This document shows positions 16,879 through 57,900 of a stretch of 64,000 bases of DNA, piece by piece. Positions within the stretch are counted from its first letter, which is position 1; every line of letters begins with the position of its first letter. The DNA is from Hirundichthys speculiger (lineage: Eukaryota > Chordata > Actinopteri > Beloniformes > Exocoetidae): NCBI GenBank assembly GCA_018398805.1, contig JAGFBZ010001254.1, positions 496,001 through 560,000 of the forward strand. The letters are read 5' to 3'. A program made the translations under genes and the position numbers. A model generated the notes under the pieces. The model saw nothing but the letters and a program-made list of their open reading frames with translations. It had not been told where the DNA came from and searched no databases.

Positions 16879-19440
16879 ATGGGAAGGAAAAAGGTAAGTT
16901 GGGTTGTGTGAATTACGTGGAATTTGATAAGTTAAAATGCGTCTGATATTTTCAGTTCATAACATTTCTAAATGTACACGCCGTTAGGTTTATTTACTGT
17001 GCCTGTTTTAACACTGTGAGCCGAAAATGCTGCGGTGTGGACGTGCATGTAGAGTCCACGTTTGATGCGTTCAGGTCCGTCGTGTTGATACAGGGAAGTG
17101 GCGCCTTTTTTCTCAGTGCGGGGCCTCGTGCCGTCCCGTCGATCAACTGTCCAAAATACAACATATTCTGGTTTGGCTCCATGCTTGTTGAATTTCTAAA
17201 TGCATATTGTACTGTGTATATGTATAGTAGGTCCTCACTGTGTTCTAACATCAAACAAAGGGGTGTAACCACCGACGAGGTAAAGGTTGCGACTTATAGG
17301 AATTTTGGTCGCAATTGTCCATGGATGTGTGGACTTATCCTACTTTTGTGGCATTGATATTGTACTAAGGCGGTGTGTCGTGTCGTTACAAAGTACTTCC
17401 AGTCGGGTTTTCGGGGGGATTATGACCCCTTGACTGCGCGAGTCATGCCTGAGGTGTACGGTCTTTTCTTCAGGATCATCATGGCAGCTGGTGTCTCCTT
17501 GAAAAGACAGCGACACAGCTGGTCGTTCTAATGTTAACTGAAGACTACACTGTAATGTCGTTGGAGTTTTAAAGGCGCGATCCTAAGCTTTAGTCGGTTT
17601 AGTCACGTTGCGGAGAAACACAATCACAATATTTATGCATGGACCGCACGAGGAGGTGGGGCGACTCAACTTTCTATCGTCTTAATTTGACTACAGCACT
17701 GCCTAAAAAGAGCACAAGTATCTGTAATAAGCGGTCCTCCACGATGTTTTATGAAAACGACCCCAAAACACGTTCTTACTGATTTATTTCGTTTAATTTA
17801 AAACTCGTTGAACCTCTCACCACAGACCACAGATTGCATAATTTCTTTGTGACATAAGGCGAGGCAAAGGTGCCCATCCCCCCCTTTACATTACACACCC
17901 ACTTTCTCATTCCTGAGTAGTAGTACATGACTTAATCTATTCCTTTCTTTCTTTCTCTCTCTGTCTGTTGCAGGCTACAGCTGATGCAGATGCAAGTGCA
18001 GAGGTTAGTATTAAATACCTAGACACCAAAATTGCTCAAAACGTGCATCAAAGTCAAATGAACATTTTGTTCTACGTCCATAACGGGAAAGAGACAAGTG
18101 TGATACAAAGCAGTATTTGCATAGTTTAGCAACAGTTTCAATCCTGCAAGTGAGACATTGAGGTATTAAGGTTCACCGGTGTCCACAGGTTGATTTTAAA
18201 TGTATAGGTCATGGTCCAGTCTGTTGGGACGTAGGGAGCTGTTCATCCTCTAGGGGGCGCAAATTGTTCTGTATTGGTAAAGAGAACAACATGTTCACTT
18301 GCTTTGTATTGTGTTTGAATCTTATGTATTACTGAAATGTTTTAGTCAAAGATGAAGTAGCAAAGGTGGAGTTTGAAAAGAGTACTCAGTACAAGGAGTA
18401 CAACTGTGCAGCATTAGTGCTTACCCAAACATCTCTATTGTGTGCGCAGAAGTTTCAGTACTGGTTTCATTCACTTAATTTGATGTGTTTTCTGTTTTCA
18501 ACTTTGTATTTTGATTTTGCTTTTTCTTTTTTTTTTTTTTACGCCTACGACAGAAGGACGTTAAATGCATGCATGCTTGCCTTTTGTTCAAAAAAAAGAA
18601 TATGACATTTTAAATATACTGATATTTAAAATGAACAAGAGATAAAATAAGCAAAAGATAATGCACTCAGTATAAATATTAATGTTGGGGAGCTGTGTGA
18701 AAATGTGTGGCATAAACTGTTACTCACTTTTGGGCTAATAGTAACATCCCACCTTGAGTAAAATTTATTTCATCAGACATTGAAAGTTTTTTGCTGACTT
18801 TGAAACAACTCATGCACCCTTTATGTGTCAATACTTGGCTGAATTAAAGTTTTTCTTTCTTTTTTACCTCCTTCAGCCAAGGCGAAAGTCTCTACGTTTG
18901 TCAGAAGTAAGTTTCACAATAACCAGCTTGGTTAAACTTTCACACAGCATTATGTTGGTTTCTAAGTTGTATGTTGTGTGTGCGCGTGCATGTGTTGCAG
19001 AAAGAGACGCAGCCAAAGCCACAGCCAGAAAAGACGAAGGTAAAAGACCAGTCTTGCCAGTGCATAAGAGTGTTGCATCTGATTAAAACATATGGATTTG
19101 CTTTTTGTTTAACTTGTTTGGAGGTGCATATCATGGTTTGGTTTGTTACCCACACTAGGCACCCCCAAAGACCAAAAAGGTGAAAGAGGCAACTAAGGCC
19201 AAAGAAGAGGAGAAGAAAGAAGAACCCCAGGAAGAGAAAGAAGAAGCTCCTGCAGAGAATGGGGAAGCCAAAACTGAGGAGGTACTTTAAGTTTGGATTT
19301 CTCTGAGGAAATTTTGCTCTGTAGCAAAGAGATGAAACAATGAACCATGTTTTGTACATCTCATTTCTTCCCAGGCTGCAGCAACAGAGGAGGCAGATGA
19401 AAAAGAGGAAGAGGCTGAAGACGACAAAGCAGCAGAGTAG
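16879..19440 (+). CDS. HMGN1: HMGN1, high-mobility-group nucleosome-binding protein
   Basis: Six exons: 16879-16893, 17974-18003, 18877-18906, 19001-19039, 19159-19281, 19375-19440 (TAG). They give 100 aa, the same as human HMGN1, with the family's tiny-exon structure (5, 10, 10, 13, 41 and 21 codons). All junctions are phase 0. The nucleosome-binding core is PRRKSLRLSE (residues 16-25), matching the RRSxRLS signature with one Lys substituted. The tail is Lys/Pro-rich, then very acidic, containing EEAPAENGEAKTEE, close to the mammalian PAENGETKTEE motif, and ending DDKAAE. HMGN1 binds the nucleosome core and loosens chromatin compaction in the nucleus. Position between GET1 and BRWD1 matches mammals, which supports HMGN1 over other HMGN members. 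Confidence 0.93.
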
Positions 19441-20025
19441 CCTGTGGTCCCGGTGCCTCCTGTTGTTGTAAAATGCAGAGAATATTTTTTATCTACTATT
19501 TTCTTAAGACAGCAATGTTTTTAAGGATATCATTGCATTTTTAAAAAATACTACAATATCCATTGTCATGGTTTCTGGGAAGGGAAAATTTGACATTGTG
19601 TTCTTGTGTTTATCTTCAGGTTGTTGTTGTTTTTTTGTGCCTGACATGCAATCATGCCTTGATCAGAAATGGGAGTTTGCCTGATATTTTGTCACCTGCA
19701 CATCAAAATACCAGTGTTTGACAGTTTTAAAAAATGAGTTCAGAGACTAAGCTTCATATTTTGCATTAGACTTTTGCGGTCACAACTGTTTCCATGATTC
19801 TTATAATTAGATTTTTTTCTCTCCTCCCTTTTCAGTTTATGGTACATTTGAGAACAGTTTAAAATTATGCATCTTTTCAGTTTTGCTCCAAAAAAGCATT
19901 ATGGATTTAGTATATATGCCATGGTTTATTTTGTTAGGACAACTATGTGGTTTGGGGGATTTCTCTACCAATGTACAGTTTCCTTCTTTTAAAAATGTTT
20001 TTGTTATCAATGGTATATAATGCCA

Positions 20026-20031
20026 ATTAAA
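20026..20031 (+). terminator. Putative HMGN1 polyadenylation signal
   Basis: ATTAAA about 590 bases past the stop codon, in an AT-rich 3'UTR followed by T-rich sequence. The 19441-20550 stretch otherwise holds no gene. Confidence 0.45.
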
Positions 20032-20550
20032 AAGTTGAATTTCTTTATATTGCGTGTCCATCTCTGTAATTTCGCCCTGTACATAGTGTAATTTGGGCAG
20101 TTGACTTTTTTTTTTTTTTTTTGCTTCCCAGGGTTCCTTTGCTAAATGATGTTTTTATCATTTTTTAGCCATTCTGTTTGCTACTATTAGAAGATGGATC
20201 TGTACCTCTTGCTGCTGGAGTAAGAGTGTATTAATCAGAAATTTGAAAACACCATAGTGAAATTGCAAAGTAAGATCATTAATGTTAAAAGTCACTTGAA
20301 AGTAGTTTGTTTCAAAGTTTTCCTGACCTTGTAACTTTTTTTAAACAGGTGCTTACTACACCATGGTCTGGTGTAAACAGTTTTTTTAATTCTCAGAGGG
20401 AAAAGAGTTTTGTAGTCATTTTCAGTATTTCAAGTGAATCCACCCAGTTGTGTGAAGGCCATGAATTAACTAATGCTCAAATATATTTTTTGAAAGCTAA
20501 TTTAAATTTTTTCAGTCCCAAAAGCTTGTCTGCTGCCTTTAAAATATATA

Positions 20551-20914
20551 CAGTCATGGAAAAAATTAGACCACCGTTTTTTTCTTCACTTTCTTGTTCA
20601 TTTTAATACCCGGTACCACTAAACGTCATCATGTGACTACAACAGACAGAAAAGAAAACACTGAATGCATAAAAGCAGTGTTTTTGGCAGTACAATGCCA
20701 TAGCTATTGATGTAAAAACTTGAGTGATTTAGGTTATAATCAAGAAAACCATGGAAAATGGTAAGATATCAGCTCTTAATTAAAACTCTTATGAGCAATC
20801 TTTGTGGTTATCGTTATGTTTGTCCAAACAAATGTACCTTTAGTTGTACCAGGCATTAAAATGAACAAGAAACTGAAGAAAACAAGGGTGGTCTAATAAT
20901 TTTTTCCATGACTG
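20551..20914. mobile_element. Tc1/mariner-type MITE
   Basis: A 364-bp non-coding element bounded by TA (20549-20550 and 20915-20916). The ends begin CAGTCATGGAAAAAATTA, and the inverted match continues for about 55 bp with a few mismatches, including aagtttcttgttcatttta-like sequence on both sides. No transposase. It lies between HMGN1 and BRWD1. Confidence 0.85.
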
Positions 20915-21289
20915 TATATAAGTATCATAGAATATGTTCAATTCTTATTTTCTAATGAAGTCACCAACTGGGCTGAGGATAAGGCCTTTTCTAAAGAAAC
21001 ATTTCCAATTTCCCGGTACAATATACATTAAATCTGGAATTAGCTGATAATGTTTCTTTTAGTGGTGCATATTCCTCAAGAAATCAGATTGACATTTTCA
21101 GTCTTGATCAAAAACACTCAGTTTAATGGAAAAATATGTTTAAAGAAATGCAAAAAAATAAATACCAGTGTAAACGGGATATATCTAATTCTCAAGCATA
21201 TAAAGAGTAACGTAAAAAGTGGTATAAATTTGTCCATATTAATCGACAATAACACATATCAATGAAAAGTAATAAAATAAAACTGACAA

Positions 21290-21735
21290 TCATCGATGAC
21301 GTCATCCCCAGAACTCACGACCTTGGTCATTAAAAGGGGGTGGATTTCTGCCTTCTTTGTTATTTCAATTTATTTTAAAAAATGAATTATTTAGCTGTTG
21401 TTAATCTACTTTGAAAATGTATGTATGCACATTTTTTACTCTCATTTTACTTCAAATATTGCGACGCAACTAGCGAACGTGTACTTGCATCTTTTGTTGA
21501 GCGATCGCTCCTCCCTACCCCCTTTTTCCTGTGTTACTCCGCTGTGGCGGAAGTAAGTCGTATCGCCGAGGCCTCATACTTCCAATGGCGACTGCAAACA
21601 GGCTGAATAGAAAGCGGGAGCTACAGTGGAGGGGGTCAGAGCTGTGTAACTGAAATTAAATAAATATATCATATTTTCTATAGCCATAAAGAGAGCCTGA
21701 AATTTGTTTCACCTCTCCAAATCACGGCCGATTCA
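21290..21735 (+). promoter_or_regulatory. BRWD1 promoter region
   Basis: Sequence upstream of the BRWD1 start contains a palindromic CRE (TGACGTCA, 21297-21304) and an ETS-type core CGGAAGT (21548-21554). An AATGGCG (YY1-like on the reverse strand) lies near 21585. There is no clear TATA box. Motif matches only; no transcription start can be fixed. Confidence 0.45.
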
Positions 21736-51687
<29,952 letters not shown>

Positions 51688-52720
51688 AGGACAGCGGCTG
51701 GAACGTTACAGGGCTTCACACGGAGGACTGACTTTAACTGGTGATGTTAAAGACACTTGATGGCCACGTTATGGTAGTAGCACTGGAGTCCTCGAGGAAT
51801 ATAATGCTGTGAATCTGTTTTCATTCAGGGATATTTATATTTTCTATGAAAAACATGTTTATAAATGTTATATGAATTCAAGCATTTGGACTGCTGCTTT
51901 TCACAAGAATACAGAGCAAGACACCACCTCTCATACTGCTATTTGTGATTTGGCCGGCAGAGTAACAGTTCTGGGCAATCTTGTCAGCTTGGGTGCTATT
52001 TAATATACCTCTGTTTAATCGAGCATATTGCTGGCTTGCACTAAGAAACACTGTATTGAGGTATTTCATACACTAGTTTTGCATTAAAAACTCAGGGGTC
52101 AACTAAGTTTACTGTAGTCTCAGACATGCAGTTGTTTACGATTCCAGATTGGCAGATGTCCAAGCACATTGACTGGGACAAACAAATCCATGTTCAGACT
52201 TTTGACTACAGCACTCCTTTGTAAATCCACACACTTAATGCTTGACTATATTGTAAGTTGATATGAGCCAAATGTACTAAAATAATTTTCCCCAGACATC
52301 TTTTTTTTTTCTCTTTTTTTTCCCATTAGATTTTTGTATTCTAGTGAATAGGTGTAAATATGTGATTGAAAATCAAATTGCCAAACGGCTTGTTGAGAAG
52401 TCGTGAGGAAAATGTTTATTTAAATTGGTGGTTTTCTTTCTCGCATTTAATTGCATTGTCTTGCCATATGTCACGAATTGGTACTTTTTTTTTTGCCAAG
52501 TACAAAGAATCTAAAGTACTAAATGCAAAATACTGAGATTTCTCATATTGGGAAGACCTTTAATTTTTGTCCTGTGTTACCCACATTCAGTATTAAATTC
52601 TTTTTTTCAGAGTTGACTCAAACATTTTGCCAGTCATGGTTTCTTTTTTGTTTTTGTTTATGGGGAGGTTTCTAAATACAGTAGCTTGATGACGTTTTGT
52701 TTTTTTCATACTACACATTT

Positions 52721-52801
52721 AATAAACAGATTTCACAGGAAAGCTATTAATGCATTGTGGTCGTGGAGTGCAATGAATGAGTTGTTCTTCCTATTAATAA
52801 A
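52721..52801 (+). terminator. Putative BRWD1 polyadenylation signals
   Basis: AATAAA occurs at 52721-52726 and again at 52796-52801, about 1.03 and 1.11 kb past the BRWD1 stop. The sequence from 51688 to here is probably 3'UTR and contains no other gene. From 52830 to 53270 nothing is recognised. Confidence 0.5.
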
Positions 52802-53270
52802 GACATAAATTCAAAATATTTTCAGTGTTGGACTCGATCTTACTGGTGTCACGAGGATGGTCTGTTTATAACAATACAAAAATAAGTCACCCAGTTGGAT
52901 TTACAGCTGGATGATAGATCTAACTGTAGAAACCAAAACTGTTTTTTGAATCAGGATTTAAGTATATTTATTTCTGCTTCAAAGACGGGCATCTTAGTGT
53001 GGGGATCTCTGTTTTGCAGTCAGCGCCTAGTAGTCAAAGAATTTTAGTTATTTCCTTGATCCTTCACCCTGGAAATGGTGATACTGGTGCTTGCTGCCAC
53101 TTTGTCCCATGGAACACAGAATTCAGTTCAGCAACAGCTGACGTCGCCCCATTTAAAGTGAATGAAAAATAACACCAAGTTCACACCTTGAGAATTTTCT
53201 GTGGTATTTGATGCTAGTCCTTCTGGGTTGTGCATATTATTCAGGTACTCCTACAGCTGTTCTCCTAAAT

Positions 53271-53631
53271 CAGAGATTCCCAAATAGTGGGCCGTTGTGG
53301 TACTGCAGGTGGGCCGTGAGAGGTCATTAAAATTAAACAAATGTGTTTTAAATCCTTGATCTTTTCAAAATATGTTTTTAATTACTGTAAAATATTCATG
53401 ACATGATTAAAAAACATTAAGAAGAATAAAACAACCCAATTAAGTGTTATTCTATTGTCATCTTAACTTAATGACAAGTGTCACCTTATTTGTTGACCCC
53501 TCACATTAATATCGGAACATGGTTCCTAGTCCTGTATGTTTATCACAGTTGTAATTAGAGGTTACGGTGGGCCGCAGACATTTTTCACATTTCCAATTGG
53601 GCCTTGGTATTCTGAAGTTTGGGAATGGCTG
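53271..53631. mobile_element. hAT-type MITE, copy 2
   Basis: A 361-bp element of the same family as 992-1370, with shared phrases such as gtggtactgcaggtgggccg and aattgggccttggt. Flanks are tcctaaat (53263-53270) and tcctagat (53632-53639), an 8-bp duplication with one mismatch. Termini are CAGAGATTCCCAAA and TTTGGGAATGGCTG. Non-coding. Confidence 0.85.
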
Positions 53632-53699
53632 TCCTAGATCATTCAAACCTCCTGACGTGTTGCAGTCTTTTCTTGGTAGTGTTTGCTTTTCATCTGGCA

Positions 53700-54235
53700 A
53701 GCGTCTGAACTCCAAAATAAGAGCCATGTTTCAAAATAGCTTAACTACTGTCCCACCTGCCACTTTTTATTGGCTCAACTTTGTGACTGATATTGAGTGG
53801 GAAAAAGTTTGGGTGTTACCACAAAAAAATTTCTTAACTAACAAAATCAAAGAAATCTCATTTAAATTGATACACAAATTCTACCCTGTAAAACAATATC
53901 TATCAAAATGTAAGAAAAATATTGTACTTTTTGCCAACAGCATCCTGAAACATGTGCACATTTATTTTGGTCATGTAAATTCACCTATAAATTTTGAAGG
54001 GACTTCCACAGGTTCATCGTTGACTCCATCTTTTCTGACTTCCACCTTTATTATAAGTATGTTATTTTTGGTTTTCATAATTTTAATCACAAAGATAGTA
54101 ATGCATTCTTTTTTTTTAATAAATATGTGTTTATTTTTAGTGAAGTTACACATACATAAATGTAAATTCACAAACAGAAAACCCAATCTCTTTTCACTCA
54201 TAAAAGAACTTGAACAATCTCTTGAACGATAAAGC
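53700..54235 (+). mobile_element. L1-type LINE ORF2 C-terminal fragment
   Basis: The plus-strand frame reads WEKVWVLPQKNFLTNKIKEI, SFKLIHKFYPVKQYL and, later, LVKLHIHKCKFTNRKPNLFS ... IKELEQS. These are hallmarks of the ORF2 C-terminus of fish L1 elements. The middle is frame-shifted or replaced and the Cys/His motif is not intact. It is 5'-truncated and ends at the stop near 54232. Confidence 0.75.
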
Positions 54236-54429
54236 GCGCGCACTGATTAGAAAACTGAAAGCACTATTTAGTAAACCGTGCGCACGGGTTTTTATTGGCT
54301 TTATTTATTTTTTTTTTTTTACCGACTGACACTTGCCAGGATCCATAAAAACACGTGTATTGTTAGAGGTTTGCGAGCTTTTATTGAGAAAATTATTGAA
54401 ATAAATAAAGCGACAATTGTTGCTTTCGC

Positions 54430-54925
54430 ACAATGACGTCAGATTTCAGCAGCTCAGCGCACTTTCGACACAAAGACTTGTCGTTAATTATTTTATATAC
54501 ACATAAATAATATATTAGTAATATATAAAAGTACAATGATATCTTGTTACCCCCCTTTATTCAACTGTGAACTAGCGTTTCTCTAAAATGTATTAATTTA
54601 TTTATTTCACGAAAACACTAGCAGCTACAGTCAACTGTATTCGCCTGGATTGGCTGGTGAGCTAACAAGTGAGCGATTGTGTTCATCACATGGATTTAAG
54701 CTTCATGACATAAAAGACGGATAGACTCTGCTATTCACAAACAAAAAGGTTTCGGCTGTGCTGAGGTTGTTTTTAGCAGACTAATTAAACGCACTGTTTT
54801 TTTTTTGTTTTTTTTTTTTTTTCAAAAGGGGCAGTGCTAAGGCTAAAGTGTAGCATGTCCTCTGTCAGTTGCTGTCAGCTCTGTTGTTAGCCTCCGTGGA
54901 GATAACAGGACACATTTAACACAAC
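54430..54925 (+). promoter_or_regulatory. MIPEP promoter region
   Basis: Upstream of the MIPEP start there is a palindromic CRE, TGACGTCA (54434-54441), and a long T-rich tract around 54800-54825. No TATA box can be assigned with confidence. Motif evidence only. Confidence 0.35.
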
Positions 54926-57900
54926 ATGTCTACCTGTAAAAGGCTGATTTACCTCGTGAAGCAGAGGAACCTTTGGACGCATGTTAGGAGAAATGTCTCG
55001 ACATGGTCTCCTGTTGGAGCTGCTTTCAATGCCAAACCTCACAGGAGGCTGGATCTCTTTGAGAAAAACGTGGTTTGTATTTTTGTTTCAGTGAAGTCAC
55101 AGCTCTGGTACACTAATGTATGCCTCCTCATTCCCAGCCTGCGTGTCTGTGGTTGTTGCAGGGTTTGTTTGGAGTACCTGAGCTCACCTGTCCCTCAGGC
55201 TTCCAGGTAGCCACAAAGACAGCCCTGGAGAACACAGAGCGCCTGCTGGAGAAAGCTTGCACGTGCTCCCCAGGTGTTGAGACCGTGGAGTGTTTTGATC
55301 AGCTCTCAGATGAACTGTGTAAAGTGGCAGATCTGGTGGGTTCAACATGTGTTATCTTTACAGCTGTCTTAATGAATGATAATTTGCTTTGCAGTAAACC
55401 CCAAGATGTCAGGTTACCAAGACTTAAGTCCAGAAAAAGCAACTTTAGTTTGGAGGAATGTGTCAGAGCATCACTGACTGTGTTTAGATGGACCACAATA
55501 CTCTGATTTTAATAAGATTAAGGCAATACTCTGATAAGGAAACTACCATGTAAATAGCAACCTTAATTTAATTAAAGGTCAAAATGATGCCATGGATAAG
55601 TTGCAGAATGAGGGTAATTACACCTATAACATTGAATGTAACAGACTGTACTTAAAGCAACAGTGTAAGGTCCCGTTATTCTGGTGAACTCCTTTCTGAT
55701 GTGGTCATTTTAAATTCTGACTGACTTAATCCCATTGATGGAACAATGCTCTTTAACATATAAACCCGGATTATGAACTGAATATTTTAAAATCAATTAA
55801 TGCAAACACCTGAACACATTAACTTCCATTTATATGGAATTACAGTGAATAACTAGATATGATTTCACATTTTTATTTCTGGGTTCTACTAGAGAGTTCA
55901 ATTAAAGAAGACATATCTTCTTGTAATAAAATTAGACTACCAAATACCGCTTCACTTGAAAACAAATATTGATGAGGAGTACTGACATTTTTAATTTGTG
56001 ACAATGCTATTGGATTATTCATCATTAAATCTACGTATTGATCTAGATCAGTGGATCATTACACCCTCCAGCAGTTAATGATTTACTCTCTTCCATACTT
56101 TGTTCACCAGACATCAGTCACTTTTTGATTTTTCAGCTGTCCTGTTTGGTACTTCAATAACTCTCCGTAATGTTACAAATAATGAAGGGTCATGAATTAT
56201 GTCGCTCTTAATTGATGACCCAAAGCAACACATGTGGGCTCATAAAAGGTTTTAATTGAGAACTTTTAAGTCCTACAGATTTTAGAAGGTTTTCTTTATT
56301 TATTTATTTTGTATATGTAGTCTTTGGCCTGACGGGGTTACGTCACAGTGCTGTGCAATGACAACCAAAGAAATTGCAATAAAAACAACGGTGCACAAAA
56401 TGTATATGACAACAAGAACATGAAATTTAAAAAATATATATATTAATTTAAGGAAATGAAAACAAATGCCATCAGTTCAGAAAAAGGAAATGCAACCAAA
56501 GTGTGACATAAGAAAAGGTCTAAAAGATGTTACAGCGTTTATTCGACTAATAGGCAGGTAGCTGTACAGCTGAGTGGCCTCTTTGACATTTTGTCTGTCT
56601 GAAGGAGATTAATGTTATAATGCATACTGCAGTAGTAAAGTCTGTATGACATGAAAACACTGATTTACTTTTATCCGTTTGTGGAAGAATGAAATGATGT
56701 GATATTTGTTAGCTGTCTGAATTGGGTAAATTCCTCATCACCTGAACAAGTCCTGCTTGTTGTCTGTGCCTAACAACCTGAGTGTTGTTACGTGGATGTT
56801 TGATTATTCTCTTCACACACAGGCAGACTTCATAAAAGTAGCTCATCCAGATCCAGCGTACCGTGAGGCTGCAGAGAAGACATGCATAGAGATTGGCACA
56901 GTTGTAGAAAAGTAAGAAGGAATGCACACTAATCTCTCCTTTTACTAAAGCCTTTCATAACTGCAATGCTGAAAATGTGTAGTAATGTACTGCTTATTAC
57001 AACAGGATAATGCAGGTCAGAACAGATTGTTCTGCTATAAGTCTCAAGGAAGGTATTTAGGTCTGTGACTGTATGTTTCAGACTGAACACTAATGTTGAG
57101 CTATGCAAGAGCCTTGAAGAATTTACTGGAAGACCCAAAAGTTGTGGCACAGTTGGACCCTGACACACGGTTAGTTTAATTTATTTCTTTACTAATTATA
57201 TGCACCATATTTAGTATAGCTTCGCTATAGGCTCTGTAGGAGATGTTGACACCACTGTGTGCAATGCAATTCCATATTCATACTGATATGTCTGCAGATG
57301 GTTTAGATTATTTTCTTATGTTTGCTTTAGGCGAGTGGCAGAGCTCTTCATGTTTGATTTTGAAATAAGTGGGATTCATCTGGACGAAAAACTGGTGAGT
57401 TAGTCAAAATCTTGAAATGTGCAACTATGGGGATAGGCTTTAATAGTTTCCAGAAACAATGTCAATATTTTCCTTTTTTACAGCCTATCATTTATGCTGA
57501 TCTCTCTCCTGTTTTCCTGCAGAGGAAAAAGGCTGTTGGTCTTCATGTAAAGCTGCTGGATCTCAACAATGAGTTTCTGATCGGCTCTCACATGCCGAAC
57601 AGAATCGCAAAGTCTGCAATTCCTGAACATTTACACCTGCAGTTTGGAAATGAGGGAAGCTTCATTCAAGTTGGGGGATTGCATGCAGATTCCCCCGATG
57701 ACTTGGTACGTTAGTAGTCAGTCACTGGAACGTTTCTCTGTTTTTGCCCAGCAGGTGGCGCCTTTGACTCGTCTCAATGTGTAAAACTGGACAAAGGGAC
57801 AGGTTCTCTCCACATGTGATCACACTGGCAAGAGCAGGAAAAATCCGTTCTTGCTGCTAAAAGATATTTCGTTGTAGTAGAAGTTTATTTAGCTCCACTA

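Noticed and set aside
53567..54232. A 221-codon plus-strand open frame that could be taken for a gene
   Set aside because: It begins inside the hAT MITE, crosses unique sequence and ends in an L1 ORF2 remnant; no single protein family covers it.
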